Position numbers and translations under genes: made by a program | In this document: positions 28,870 through 38,219 of the stretch, piece after piece | How positions within the stretch are numbered: the first letter of the stretch is position 1 | Layout of the letters: the number at the start of each line of letters is the position of its first letter | Notes under the pieces: generated by a model | Database searches by the model: none | Seen by the model: only the letters and a program-made list of their open reading frames with translations | What the model was told of the DNA's origin: nothing | Assembly: GCF_002215035.1 (NCBI RefSeq) | Contig: NZ_NKFP01000006.1 | Coordinates: 2,509,080 to 2,573,079 of the forward strand | Direction of reading: 5' to 3' | Origin: Leptolyngbya ohadii IS1 | GTDB taxonomy: Bacteria; Cyanobacteriota; Cyanobacteriia; Elainellales; Elainellaceae | Length of the DNA stretch: 64,000 nucleotides

Positions 28870-30723
28870 TTAGCCGATCGCAATATTAAATGCCCCGTTC
28901 GTCGTCAACGCACTGTCACTGACGCTGAAGCCAAAGCTATCGCTGGTAATCGAGCCGTCATAGAAGAAGAGGCGATCCATCACGGCTAGACTGCTTCCCC
29001 CTAACCATGCGGCATTGCCACCCGAAACCCCTACGCTTCGTTCAATTGCAGCACCTCCATTTAATCGCGTTGAGGTTCCCGTCGTAAGGTTGTAGAGATT
29101 TGCGGTGCGCTGAGCTGTGCCAAATTCTGTCCAGCCGACCAGATTGCCGTCAATGCTATTTAGCCCAGGAAGCACGGAGCCTGTTGGGAAGAAGCGGGTG
29201 GATGTTCGGGTCGCAGGGTTGAACAGATAGTATCCCTCTATATCATTGCTGCGGGCTGTGCGAGGAAACTCAAATCGATAGAAGACAATGCTAGAGCCAG
29301 GAATCAACACTAACTCATCAATGACGGTCGGGTCTACACTAATCGTCTCAAAGCCAAAAACGCGCGGACTGGTTTTATAATTAATGTCGATATCGCCGCC
29401 CACATAGACCCTTTCCCAGGCGATGAGGGAGCCAGAGATTTGGGGATTGCGATCGGTGTAGCTCGCTGCTTCGCTGGAAACCTGAGTGAGTGTTCTGCCG
29501 ACGGCTAAATCAGCAAAATAGATGCCATCGCGTTCGGGACCCCCTGGACTGGTAACGGAACGGTGAAAAACGAGGTTAGAGCCAGAAATCGCAGGAGCCG
29601 CATCCTGAAAGTTATCCTCAAAGGCATCGAATGGATCGATGTTAAGCACCCCTGCCGCTGGATTGCTCAGTGAGTAGAATTTGACATCGGTTTCGGTGGT
29701 ATCCAGGTTGGTCGTTTGCCAAACCACGTAGCGGTCTGAAATTTTAGGATTACTGTCGTGCAGGGTGTCGTTGGTCAGGCGAGTCGTCGCTCTTGTTGTG
29801 CTGTTGTAAAGGTAGATCTCAGCCGCACCGTCTCTATTGCTTTGCCAAACGACGTTTGCTCCAGAAATTTGGGGATTCGTGTCATCCACACTGTTGCGAG
29901 TGATCTGCGTGACTTCCCCCGTGCTGCCGCCATAGAGAAAGATTTCGGTGTCGCCAGAGCTTTCGCGAGCTGCCCAAACCACATTCGAGCCAGAAATTTT
30001 GGCTTCCCCGCTGGTTGGAATTTCTCCGGTATTCGGAATCGGTTTAATCGAGTTTTGCCTATAGGTTAGCCGATTGTTGTCGATGTCTGTTTGCGTGAAA
30101 CTGTCTCCCACAACCAGGGGTACTTCGTTGAGCAATAGCGCTCCGGCAGCGGGCAAGCGGATCACTTGATACAAAAGCTGATCGCCAGACTGCTGGGTAT
30201 CGCTCGAAAGTAAATTAGTCCGTCCGATCGTCGCTGTTCCCTGACGGCTGACGCTGAGGGGAAGGTTGACGGCGATCGCTGGAGCGGTATTCGGAATATT
30301 GCCGCCCGAATTACTCCCGCCCGAATTACCACCCCCGCCCGGATTGCCAACCGGATTTCCCCCGCCTGAAGGATTGTCTGAAGCCGGAATTGCTGCAACT
30401 CTTAGCTCGTAGCCTGTAGCACCTCCTCTGGCATCAAGCCGGATGTAGTAGGTTCCAGCCTCCAGCGTTGCGCGAATTGACTCCGATTTCCGGGCAGGCT
30501 GACGCGAAGAGGCAACCACTCTGCGAGCGTTATTCAGCAGGGCTACATCCACGTTCGATCGCAGCTTGCTCAGTGTCAAATCAAAACTGCTGCGGCTGGT
30601 GAGATTGAACTTGAAGAAATCGCGAATATCATTTGCACCGATCGTTTCCCGGCGCGCTTTAGCACCTGTGGAGAGGTTAAGCGATCGGGCAGATTGAACG
30701 GTATTCCCAGAATCTCTAGCCAT
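28870..30723 (-). CDS. Putative secreted PPC-domain / nested beta-propeller protein
   Basis: A 617-residue protein with no signal peptide. Residues about 5-113 form a bacterial pre-peptidase C-terminal (PPC) beta-sandwich (DIRDFFKFNL, GTYYIRLDA). A Gly/Asn linker (117-146) follows. Residues 147-222 resemble the first part of a CSPG/cadherin-like repeat (GALLLNEVPLVVGDSFTQTD). Residues about 240-582 carry TolB-like propeller repeats with IS..NVVW motifs at about 50-residue spacing. The last 32 residues (DSFGFSVSDSALTTNG) match the missing end of the CSPG repeat. Cyanobacterial proteins of this build usually leave by type I secretion, and an ABC exporter lies immediately upstream on the same strand, though a terminator separates them. 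Confidence 0.72.
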   Translation of the reverse strand: MARDSGNTVQSARSLNLSTGAKARRETIGANDIRDFFKFNLTSRSSFDLTLSKLRSNVDVALLNNARRVVASSRQPARKSESIRATLEAGTYYIRLDARGGATGYELRVAAIPASDNPSGGGNPVGNPGGGGNSGGSNSGGNIPNTAPAIAVNLPLSVSRQGTATIGRTNLLSSDTQQSGDQLLYQVIRLPAAGALLLNEVPLVVGDSFTQTDIDNNRLTYRQNSIKPIPNTGEIPTSGEAKISGSNVVWAARESSGDTEIFLYGGSTGEVTQITRNSVDDTNPQISGANVVWQSNRDGAAEIYLYNSTTRATTRLTNDTLHDSNPKISDRYVVWQTTNLDTTETDVKFYSLSNPAAGVLNIDPFDAFEDNFQDAAPAISGSNLVFHRSVTSPGGPERDGIYFADLAVGRTLTQVSSEAASYTDRNPQISGSLIAWERVYVGGDIDINYKTSPRVFGFETISVDPTVIDELVLIPGSSIVFYRFEFPRTARSNDIEGYYLFNPATRTSTRFFPTGSVLPGLNSIDGNLVGWTEFGTAQRTANLYNLTTGTSTRLNGGAAIERSVGVSGGNAAWLGGSSLAVMDRLFFYDGSITSDSFGFSVSDSALTTNGAFNIAIG

Positions 30724-30855
30724 AGGAGAGGGCTGTCCTAGAGGAGATCATATTTTGGTAAACACTCGATCGAGCAGATTGTCCGGAAAGCACTGCATTT
30801 TTTCTATTCTGGCTGAGATATTCGGCTGATGTACCTGACTGGGATAAAAGCTGCT

Positions 30856-30885
30856 AAAAAATCGCCCCTCTAGACGAAAGGCGAT
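30856..30885 (-). terminator. Rho-independent terminator after the ABC exporter gene
   Basis: Read on the minus strand: ATCGCC, a loop of 13 bases, GGCGAT, then six T. It lies about 55-85 bases past the stop of the ABC exporter and before the start of the PPC/propeller gene, so the two are probably separate transcripts. Confidence 0.6.
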
Positions 30886-30938
30886 AACTGAAAGGCGATC
30901 GAAAATAATTGATTTTGAGTGTGAAACGCTAGATTGGC

Positions 30939-33467
30939 TTAGACCGATGCCTGCTGCCGCTGATACAGTGACCAGTAAAGCCCCTTCTGCTGAAGCAGTT
31001 CCTCATGCTTACCCCGCTCTACAATCACGCCTTTCTCCATCGTCAGAATTAAATCTGCCCGTTTCAGGGGGGCAAAGCGGTGGGCGATCATGAACATCGT
31101 GCGTCCGGGGGAAACCCGCTTCAGGTTTTCGAGTACCTGCTGTTCGGTTTCCGCATCGAGGCTACTGGTGGCTTCGTCTAGAATCAGAATCGGCGCATCG
31201 GAAAGGAATAGTCTAGCGAGGGTAATCCGCTGCCGCTGTCCGCCGGAAAGGGAGGTTCCCCGTTCGCCTACATTGGTTTCGTAGCCGTTGGGCAGATCGC
31301 AGATAAAGTCGTGTGCTACTGCCAGTCGCGCCGCCTCGACCACCTGTTCTGCCGTTACGTCCGGGTTGCCCAGCGTGATGTTTTCCAGGATCGAGCCGTT
31401 AAACAAAAAGTCTTCTTGCAGCACCACGGCAATCTGGGGACGCAGGGAAGCCAGATCCGCACTCTTCACATCAAAGCCGTCAATCAGCACCCGGCCGCCC
31501 TCCGGCTGATAGAGCCGCTGGATCAGCTTCGACAGGGTACTTTTACCCGATCCGCTGCGTCCCACAATGCCGACAAACATTCCTGGCTCCGCATCAAAGG
31601 AGATGCCGCGCAAAATCGGTTCCTGTGCCTCCTGGTAGCGGAAAAACACCTGATCGAATTTGACTTCGCCTCGCAGAGGGGGCAGCATCAGTCCGGTTCC
31701 CGGTTCAGCCTCCGGCGCAACGTTGAGAATATCGCCAATCCGATCGACCGCCAGCAGCACTTCCTGAAGATTCTGCCAGAGCTGGACTAATCGCAGCAGC
31801 GGACCCGTCACCCGTCCGGACAGCATTTGGAATGCTACCAATTGACCGATCGTGAGTTCCTGTTTGATCACCAGATGCGCCCCGAACCACAGAATCAGCA
31901 GAGCCGAAAAGCTTGTGAGGAAGTCGCCTAGGTGGTTGCTAATGTTCGCCGTTGTTGCCGCCTTAAATCCAGTGCGGACGAATCGGGCGTAGAGTCCTTC
32001 CCAGCGATCGCGCGAAGTCTTTTCAGCGGCGTGTGCCTTAACAGAGTGAATTCCGGTAATCGTTTCCACCAGGAACGACTGACTATCCGCACTGCGGTTA
32101 AAAGTTTCGTTCAGCCAGGTTCGCAGAATTGGCGTGGCGACCAGGGTGAGAATCGCAAACAAAGGAATCGCCGCCAGCGCAACCCCCGTCAGGGTCGGGC
32201 TGTAATAGAACATCATCACCAGATACACAACCGAGAAGATGCTGTCCAGCACCACCGTCAGCGCCGTACTGGTAAGAAACTGACGAATTTCCTCCAATTC
32301 CTGTACACGGGCAACCGTATCGCCCACCCGTCGTGCCTCAAAGTAGGACAGAGGCAGCCGCAGCAAATGGCGGAACAACTGGGCGGACAGTGCCATGTCC
32401 AGGCGGTTCGTCGTGTGGGTGAAAATGAACATCCGCAGGATGCCCAGAATCGCCTCAAAGATTGCCGCGCCTAGAAGCGCCATTGCCATCACGTCCAGGG
32501 TGGGAATGCTGCCCTGCACCATCACCTTGTCGATCACGACTTGGGTGACAACGGGTGTCACCAGACCCAAAAGCTGGAGCGTAAACGACGCAATCAGAAC
32601 TTCCGTCAGCAGGTTGCGAAACTTCCAGACCGCAGGCAAAAACCAGCTCAGGTTGAACTTCTCCTGCTTGTGGATCAGCTCCGCCTGCCACATTTGTCCG
32701 TCCCAGGACTGCTCCACCAGACCACGCGGCACGGTTTCGCAGCTTCGCCCCGGATTCATCGGATCGCCAATAATGAGACGATCGCCCCGTACTCCATAGG
32801 CGATAACCCAGTGTTCTGATTGCTGCCACTGCATCAGAGCCGGAAATTTGATTTGCCGCAGATCGTGCCAGTTGCCCACCAGCAAACGCCGAAGCTGAAT
32901 TCCCGCCTTCTCCGCCCCGTCAATCACGTTTTTGGGGCGCTGACCGCGCAACTGTCGCTGCATCCAGTCCATCTGCACGGGCGTATCGAGGTGCTGGGAT
33001 AGCATTGCCAGACTCGCAGCGGCGGTATTGAGTCCTGCCACAAACGGAAATCCGGAGATCGGCTGGGGTGCAGAGGAGTAATTCGGCTGATAGCGCGATC
33101 GCACCGATGCCCAATACTGCCCCAGTTCATTTGAATTCAGGGATTCCCAGTCGGAGGCATTCCACTCCGCCACAATCACTTCCTTATCGGCAGCTCTGGC
33201 TTTCCACTGATCGGTAAGATGCAGCAAATCTCCAAACCAATCGCCTGCTTTCAACACTACCGGACTGCCCTCACTGGGAACCAGCCGCACTTTGCCTGTC
33301 AATACGACAAAATGGCTCCCCGGTGTTTCCGTAGACCAGATCACCTCGCCCAGACTACAGGAGCGAGACTTCGCCCGATCCTTCAGCAAAAGCTGCTGCT
33401 CCGAATTCAGCCAGGAAAGGGGTGGATTATTCCAGTCAAGGTTGGCAAGCAGGTCGTTGGTTATCAT
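30939..33467 (-). CDS. Type I secretion ABC exporter with N-terminal CNB-like and degenerate C39-like domains
   Basis: An 842-residue HlyB-type exporter. Residues about 20-110 resemble a cyclic-nucleotide-binding (Crp-like) beta-roll. Residues about 135-255 are a C39 peptidase-like domain, but the segment holding the catalytic cysteine reads VAGLNTAAASLAML and has no Cys, as in the C39-like domain of HlyB, so cargo is probably not cleaved. Six membrane helices follow (about 270-555), then the ATPase with Walker A GRSGSGKST near 636, signature LSGGQRQ, Walker B ILILDEATSS and the switch His in IAHRF. It overlaps the upstream foldase gene by 4 bases (ATGA). No HlyD adaptor gene is in the window. 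Confidence 0.85.
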   Translation of the reverse strand: MITNDLLANLDWNNPPLSWLNSEQQLLLKDRAKSRSCSLGEVIWSTETPGSHFVVLTGKVRLVPSEGSPVVLKAGDWFGDLLHLTDQWKARAADKEVIVAEWNASDWESLNSNELGQYWASVRSRYQPNYSSAPQPISGFPFVAGLNTAAASLAMLSQHLDTPVQMDWMQRQLRGQRPKNVIDGAEKAGIQLRRLLVGNWHDLRQIKFPALMQWQQSEHWVIAYGVRGDRLIIGDPMNPGRSCETVPRGLVEQSWDGQMWQAELIHKQEKFNLSWFLPAVWKFRNLLTEVLIASFTLQLLGLVTPVVTQVVIDKVMVQGSIPTLDVMAMALLGAAIFEAILGILRMFIFTHTTNRLDMALSAQLFRHLLRLPLSYFEARRVGDTVARVQELEEIRQFLTSTALTVVLDSIFSVVYLVMMFYYSPTLTGVALAAIPLFAILTLVATPILRTWLNETFNRSADSQSFLVETITGIHSVKAHAAEKTSRDRWEGLYARFVRTGFKAATTANISNHLGDFLTSFSALLILWFGAHLVIKQELTIGQLVAFQMLSGRVTGPLLRLVQLWQNLQEVLLAVDRIGDILNVAPEAEPGTGLMLPPLRGEVKFDQVFFRYQEAQEPILRGISFDAEPGMFVGIVGRSGSGKSTLSKLIQRLYQPEGGRVLIDGFDVKSADLASLRPQIAVVLQEDFLFNGSILENITLGNPDVTAEQVVEAARLAVAHDFICDLPNGYETNVGERGTSLSGGQRQRITLARLFLSDAPILILDEATSSLDAETEQQVLENLKRVSPGRTMFMIAHRFAPLKRADLILTMEKGVIVERGKHEELLQQKGLYWSLYQRQQASV

Positions 33468-34225
33468 GCATTCACCTGAAGCTTAATCGGTAGGGTTTGC
33501 ATTTTCTCCCCCAACCACTGTTCAAAAAGTTCGTCCTGCAAGCTCTGATGCAGCTGCGGATCGTCTAGCGTTGCCGGAAGCAGTGCCTCCACGCGAAACA
33601 GCCCGAAGCGTTCCTCCATGCCGATCGGACCTACGACCTCCCCTGGCTGTGCCAGATCGATCGCCGCCCGCAGCAAATCTGGCATCGAACCGCGGCTCAC
33701 CGGACCGACCATGCCATTCATAACACGATCGTCCGTCAGGGAATAATCCCTGGCAAGCTGCTCGAAGCTAGCACCTTCCTGCAACTGACTCTTTAATTCT
33801 TCTGCAAGTTCCTTATCCGCCACAATAATTCGTGACAGAATCACGCGATCGAGGAAAACCTTGCGCCCGATGAAGTATTCCTGCAATTTTGGCTCTGTTA
33901 CCTCATCTTTGAGCTTTTTGAGCCGGAAATTGGTGGCAAGCTGCGTGTGAAATGCTTCATAGGTCAGCCCGTGGTCGTTGAGCCACTGCTGAAACAGATT
34001 CGGATCGGTGAGCTGGTTTTGCAGCCGGAAGTCGATGACTGCCTGTTCGATCGCCACCGAACTAACCGCCTGTTGACTCTGCGACTGAAGTTCGCGTTCG
34101 ATCACAAACTGCCGCACAATATCCCCAATAAAGCCATCAAGCTTGCGGCTCGCCTGAAGATATCGAAAAATTTGCCCGATCGTAATGGGCTGGTCGTCGA
34201 TCGTCAGAAAAGGTTCGGATGTCAT
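33464..34225 (-). CDS. Parvulin/SurA-like peptidylprolyl isomerase or foldase
   Basis: A protein of about 253 residues with an alpha-helical SurA-like N-terminal region and a parvulin-like rotamase region at the C-terminus (ASFEQLARDYSLTDDRV, GSMPDLLRAAIDLAQPGEVVGPI). No signal peptide or lipobox is visible, so it seems cytoplasmic. Proteins of this type often precede type I ABC exporters in cyanobacteria and may chaperone the unfolded cargo. I chose the ATG at 34225, preceded by AGGA with a 5-base spacing; ATGs at 34231 and 34318 are in frame upstream. It shares an ATGA overlap with the exporter, which implies translational coupling. Confidence 0.78.
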   Translation of the reverse strand: MTSEPFLTIDDQPITIGQIFRYLQASRKLDGFIGDIVRQFVIERELQSQSQQAVSSVAIEQAVIDFRLQNQLTDPNLFQQWLNDHGLTYEAFHTQLATNFRLKKLKDEVTEPKLQEYFIGRKVFLDRVILSRIIVADKELAEELKSQLQEGASFEQLARDYSLTDDRVMNGMVGPVSRGSMPDLLRAAIDLAQPGEVVGPIGMEERFGLFRVEALLPATLDDPQLHQSLQDELFEQWLGEKMQTLPIKLQVNA

Positions 34226-34448
34226 GCTCATCCTGTAAAGCGTCTCAGCTAACTCATTATGCCCAGATCCATCGCGTACCACGCAAATTCCAAAGATTGG
34301 TAACAGGAATTGAGGCAATCGCTAGAAAACTTTACCCTCCCCCGATCCCCGATCCCCATAGAATAGGAAGACTAAAATTCTCTCTAATTCTCGGTATAAA
34401 CAGCCGAATTTCAAACAACCGAATCGCCATTGCTAGCGGGGAAAAATC

Positions 34449-35387
34449 ATGTCTCAACGCCCGATCATTGTTGGCATTGTCGGAGATAGCGCCGCCGGAA
34501 AAACGACCCTGACACGCGGTATTGCTCAGGTGTTGGGTGAGGATGATGTCACCGTCATTTGTACCGACGACTATCACCGCTACGATCGCCAGCAGCGGGC
34601 AGAGTTGGGAATTTCCGCGCTGCATCCAGACTGCAACTATCTCGACATCATTCAGCAGCACCTCGCCTTACTTCGCACTGGACAGCCGATCCTAAAGCCG
34701 ATTTATAACCACTCGACGGGCAGCTTCGATCCGCCGGAATACATTAAGCCCAGCCGATTTGTGATTGTAGAAGGCTTGCTGGGCTACTCCACACGCGGAA
34801 TGCGCGACTCCTACGATGTCAAGGTTTATCTGGCTCCTCCAGAAGATTTGCGAACCAACTGGAAAGTCAAGCGGGACACCCGCAAGCGCGGCTACAACGA
34901 TGAACAGGTGATGGAACAGTTGCGCCAGCGAGAGCCGGACTCGGAGGCATACATCCGTCCGCAGCGACAGTGGGCAGATGTCGTCGTCACCTTCTACCCT
35001 TCCAATGGCGGCACCCCCCAGGACGATCTGCTGCTGAACGTGCGGCTGGTTCTGCGTCCCACCATTCCCCATCCCGACTTCTGCGATATTGTGCCCTGCA
35101 ATAGCCCCGTCAGTTCTGCGGTACGCCTGGGACTCGATCGCGATATGGGCAAACCCGTGGATGTGCTGGAGATTGACGGTCACGCCACCGCAGAACAGGT
35201 ACAGCAGCTCGAACGAATGCTCTGTAACGAAGTCCCCTACTTGGGCAGCTTTTGCAGCATTGCAGGCAACGAAGCGACGATCGGGAAGGTCGTGGGCACG
35301 ACGGGCGAAACGCTCCAGAGCTACCCGCTGGCAATTACCCAGCTCCTCATCACCTACCACATGCTGAAAGCCCTGAACATCCAGTAG
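34449..35387 (+). CDS. Phosphoribulokinase/uridine kinase family protein (non-canonical paralogue)
   Basis: A 312-residue P-loop kinase of the phosphoribulokinase/uridine kinase family. The nucleotide loop is GIVGDSAAGKTTL, followed by the VICTDDYHRYDR stretch and KPIYNHSTGSFDPPEYI, which match phosphoribulokinase closely. In the Calvin-cycle enzyme the P-loop carries the redox-regulated cysteine (GDSGCGKST); here that position is Ala, while the second cysteine (VIC) is kept. The C-terminal 100 residues differ from standard Prk. It is therefore probably a paralogue and not the main Calvin-cycle enzyme; its substrate is unknown. It is divergent from the foldase-exporter operon. Confidence 0.8.
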   Translation: MSQRPIIVGIVGDSAAGKTTLTRGIAQVLGEDDVTVICTDDYHRYDRQQRAELGISALHPDCNYLDIIQQHLALLRTGQPILKPIYNHSTGSFDPPEYIKPSRFVIVEGLLGYSTRGMRDSYDVKVYLAPPEDLRTNWKVKRDTRKRGYNDEQVMEQLRQREPDSEAYIRPQRQWADVVVTFYPSNGGTPQDDLLLNVRLVLRPTIPHPDFCDIVPCNSPVSSAVRLGLDRDMGKPVDVLEIDGHATAEQVQQLERMLCNEVPYLGSFCSIAGNEATIGKVVGTTGETLQSYPLAITQLLITYHMLKALNIQ

Positions 35388-35469
35388 ATTTCGCTGCTCG
35401 TCGATGGGATGGCCTTTCTGCTGATTGAAAAGACGATCGATGCTCCGCCGAATTTCGGTGTGACTCTGT

Positions 35470-36339
35470 TTAGCGGGGGTGCTGCTGCATGAGTTCGCGG
35501 ACTTGTTCAGCGTGGTAGGAACTGCGGGTTAGGGGGGAGGAAACCACCTGCAAAAAGCCGATCGCTTCACCAAACTCGCGCCATGCATCGAACTGTTCTG
35601 GGGTGACGAATTCTTGAACGCCCAAGTGTTTTTGGCTGGGCTGGAGGTATTGCCCGATCGTCAAAATGTCGCAGTCTGCCGATCGCAAATCCTGGATCAC
35701 CTGCCGCACTTCTTCGTCGGTTTCGCCCAAACCCACCATAATTCCAGACTTGGTGTAGACCTGGGGAGCCAGTTCACGCGACCGTTTCAAAACTTCTAGC
35801 GATCGGGCATAGTCGCCCTGAGGGCGCACCCGCTTATAAAGGCGAGGAATGGTTTCGGTGTTGTGATTCAAAACTTCTGGCTTTGCCTGCAAGATGATCG
35901 CCAGCGCATCCCAGTTGCCGCACAGATCGGGAATCAGGACTTCGATCGTGGTTTGAGGCGAAACCGATCGCACTTGTTCAATGCAGCGCACAAACTGAGA
36001 AGCTCCCCCGTCGGGCAGATCGTCCCGGTTCACAGAGGTAATCACGACATGATTGAGCCGCATTCGCCGCACGGCTTCCGCTAAGCGATCGGGTTCCGTA
36101 GGGTCGAGGGCTTTGGGCTTCTTCTCGAAGTCAATGTCGCAGTAGGGGCAGGCTCTGGTGCAGGCTGGTCCCATAATCAGGAATGTCGCGGTTCCGGCGT
36201 TGAAGCACTCGCCGATGTTGGGACAGGATGCCTCTTCGCAAACCGTATTCAGCCCCAAATCGCGTAGCACTTCCTTAACGCTGCCCACCCGCTCCCACTG
36301 GGGAGCCTTTACCCGTAACCACTCTGGCTTAACTACCAC
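35470..36339 (-). CDS. lipA: Lipoyl synthase
   Basis: A radical-SAM enzyme that inserts two sulfur atoms into protein-bound octanoyl groups to make lipoyl cofactors for 2-oxoacid dehydrogenases and the glycine cleavage system. Both iron-sulfur clusters are intact: the auxiliary cluster cysteines Cys34, Cys39 and Cys45 ([12 protein letters not shown]) and the radical-SAM cluster Cys60, Cys64 and Cys67 (CTRACPYC). The C-terminal RSSYHAEQ segment carries the conserved RSSY motif. At 289 residues it has normal bacterial length. It is convergent with the phosphoribulokinase-family gene. Cyanobacteria often have two lipA paralogues; which one this is cannot be told. Confidence 0.95.
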   Translation of the reverse strand: MVVKPEWLRVKAPQWERVGSVKEVLRDLGLNTVCEEASCPNIGECFNAGTATFLIMGPACTRACPYCDIDFEKKPKALDPTEPDRLAEAVRRMRLNHVVITSVNRDDLPDGGASQFVRCIEQVRSVSPQTTIEVLIPDLCGNWDALAIILQAKPEVLNHNTETIPRLYKRVRPQGDYARSLEVLKRSRELAPQVYTKSGIMVGLGETDEEVRQVIQDLRSADCDILTIGQYLQPSQKHLGVQEFVTPEQFDAWREFGEAIGFLQVVSSPLTRSSYHAEQVRELMQQHPR

Positions 36340-36503
36340 AGGAATCCTGGATCGATCGCTAAGTAAACAAATCTATCTTAACAGCAAGCGATCCGCTCCT
36401 ACCGACTGCACGAAGGGGCTGCCCCATTCATCTATTGCGATTACGATCGGGCAACTTCAGCGAAATCAATTTGGCTAGCAAACCAGGATGAATCCAAAAA
36501 ACT

Positions 36504-36530
36504 CTTGTGGGGTGGGCATCTTGCCCGCCC
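36504..36530 (+). repeat. Interspersed repeat, family B, copy 2
   Basis: Same core as 3137-3163: CTTGTGGGGTGGGCATCTTG followed by CCCGCCC. It lies in the gap upstream of lipA and beyond the 3' end of the Pmp3-type gene. Confidence 0.7.
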
Positions 36531-36565
36531 ATCCGGGTCTACCCCACTCATCAAAGAATTAAATC

Positions 36566-36757
36566 CTACGAGTTGGTCACACCCGTACCAAATTTTTCTT
36601 CGTGCTTCGAGACTGCCCACAGCGCATGGATCGTGCCGGGAATCCAGCCCAGGATCGTCAAACCAATATTAATTGCCAGAGTGCTGCTCACGCCGTAGGT
36701 AAACAGAATTGCCACCGGGGGCAGAACGATCGCCAGGAGATACTTCAGGATTTTCAT
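36566..36757 (-). CDS. YqaE/Pmp3 family small membrane protein
   Basis: A 63-residue protolipid-type membrane peptide with two hydrophobic helices (about 3-26 and 29-50) separated by a short turn, with the family pattern LPPVAILFTYG...INIGLTILGWIPGTIHALW. Homologues in plants, yeast and bacteria are induced by salt or cold and influence membrane potential; the bacterial role is unclear. The start is the ATG at 36757. It stands alone between lipA and gmd. Identification rests on the pattern and the size, which match the family well. Confidence 0.88.
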   Translation of the reverse strand: MKILKYLLAIVLPPVAILFTYGVSSTLAINIGLTILGWIPGTIHALWAVSKHEEKFGTGVTNS

Positions 36758-36833
36758 GGGGGTTTCTCAACTCAATACTGAATACCCCCATTGTTGGCGA
36801 TCGTCCTTCAACCGACCTCTTTCAGGGGGACGA

Positions 36834-37907
36834 TTATACCGTTACCACTTTCTGTCGAACTGTGGCGTGATCCACTACGGGCTGGAGGATATGACCATTG
36901 AGCGGCACCAGACCCAGCGCCTTCAGGTCTGCCTCTACCATCAGATGGACAAGCTGTTCAAACGTCACGCTCGGTTCCCAGCCCAACTTCGCTTTTGCCT
37001 TTGCCGGGTCGCCAATCAGCAGATCAACTTCCGCCGGGCGCAGGTATCGCTCATCAAACGCAACGTAGTCCTGCCAATTCAGGTTCACGTAGCCAAACGC
37101 CAGGTCGAGGAATTCCCGCACTGAGTAAGTTTCGCCCGTCGCAATCACGTAGTCATCCGCTTCCGACTGTTGCAGCATCAGCCACATTGCCTTCACGTAG
37201 TCTTTGGCATAGCCCCAGTCCCGCTTCGAGTCCAGGTTGCCCATAAACAGCTTTTTCTGCTGTCCTGCCACAATCCGGGCGACGGCACGGGTAATCTTAC
37301 GCGTCACAAAGGTTTCGCCGCGTCGGGGCGACTCGTGGTTAAACAAAATGCCGTTGCAGGCAAACAGCCCGTAGGATTCGCGGTAGTTCACCGTTTGCCA
37401 GTGGGCGTAGACTTTAGCACAGGCGTAGGGACTGCGGGGGTAGAAGGGCGTGGTTTCCTTCTGAGGAACGTCCTGTACCTTGCCGTACATTTCCGAGGAG
37501 CCTGCCTGGTAGTACCGCACCTCATTGCCTGTGCGCTGCTGGTAGTCCCGCACGGCTTCAAGCAGGCGCAGCGCCCCCATGCCAACGGCATCCACCGTGT
37601 ACTCCGGCGAGTCAAAGCTGACGCGAACGTGGGACTGTGCCCCCAGGTTATAAATTTCGTGGGGCTGGATTTCTTCAATAATGCGGCGCAGGGTCGTACC
37701 GTCCGTTAGGTCGCCATAGTGGAGAAACAGTTGGGCTTCTTCTTCGTGGGGATCGTCGTAAATGTGGTCAATCCGATCGGTATTAAACGTGGAAGTTCTG
37801 CGGATAATGCCGTGAACCTCATAGCCCTTTTCCAGCAATAGCTCACTTAAATAAGAGCCATCCTGACCGGTAATCCCCGTAATTAGTGCGCGTTTCTTGT
37901 CAGTCAT
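36834..37907 (-). CDS. gmd: GDP-mannose 4,6-dehydratase
   Basis: A 357-residue short-chain dehydrogenase/reductase that converts GDP-mannose to GDP-4-keto-6-deoxymannose, the precursor of GDP-fucose, GDP-rhamnose or GDP-perosamine for surface polysaccharides. The NADP-binding [10 protein letters not shown] glycine motif is at residues 12-21, and the catalytic pair Tyr161/Lys165 (YACAK) is intact. Residues such as [10 protein letters not shown] and the [22 protein letters not shown]-terminal segment are typical. The next enzyme (GDP-fucose synthase or GDP-rhamnose reductase) is not in the window; it may lie elsewhere. It fits with the polysaccharide genes at 22040-28829. Confidence 0.95.
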   Translation of the reverse strand: MTDKKRALITGITGQDGSYLSELLLEKGYEVHGIIRRTSTFNTDRIDHIYDDPHEEEAQLFLHYGDLTDGTTLRRIIEEIQPHEIYNLGAQSHVRVSFDSPEYTVDAVGMGALRLLEAVRDYQQRTGNEVRYYQAGSSEMYGKVQDVPQKETTPFYPRSPYACAKVYAHWQTVNYRESYGLFACNGILFNHESPRRGETFVTRKITRAVARIVAGQQKKLFMGNLDSKRDWGYAKDYVKAMWLMLQQSEADDYVIATGETYSVREFLDLAFGYVNLNWQDYVAFDERYLRPAEVDLLIGDPAKAKAKLGWEPSVTFEQLVHLMVEADLKALGLVPLNGHILQPVVDHATVRQKVVTV

Positions 37908-38159
37908 GCTGTTCTCTCTTTGCGATTGGTGACTTAGACGAATGACCTGGATGAGACGACATCCCCTAATTCAAAGTTGCTCTTTTAACAGTCGCTCTTT
38001 CAATCATTGATACCTGATAGTGTGTAATCTTGCTGGAATCGCTCAGCAATCGTTTTGGCAGGTATTGTGGCAAATGTTTTGGCAAGTCTAACGTTTTCTT
38101 GAGCTAGCATTCCCTCAGAGCGGGCTTTAGATTCATCCGTTACCCAGTGAGCAGGAAAG

Positions 38160-38219
38160 TCCCAATACGACCTATCCCAATACGACCTATCCCAATACGA
38201 CCTATCCCAATACGACCTA
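38160..38219 (+). repeat. Perfect 15-bp tandem repeat, four copies
   Basis: TCCCAATACGACCTA is repeated four times without a mismatch. It lies in the 640-base gap between the divergently oriented gmd and proB, about 250 bases upstream of gmd and 330 bases upstream of proB. There are no spacers, so it is not a CRISPR. The rest of the gap shows no gene that I can support. Confidence 0.9.

Noticed and set aside
38160-38219. 15-bp tandem repeat considered as a CRISPR array
   Set aside because: There are no spacers between units and no cas genes are in the window.
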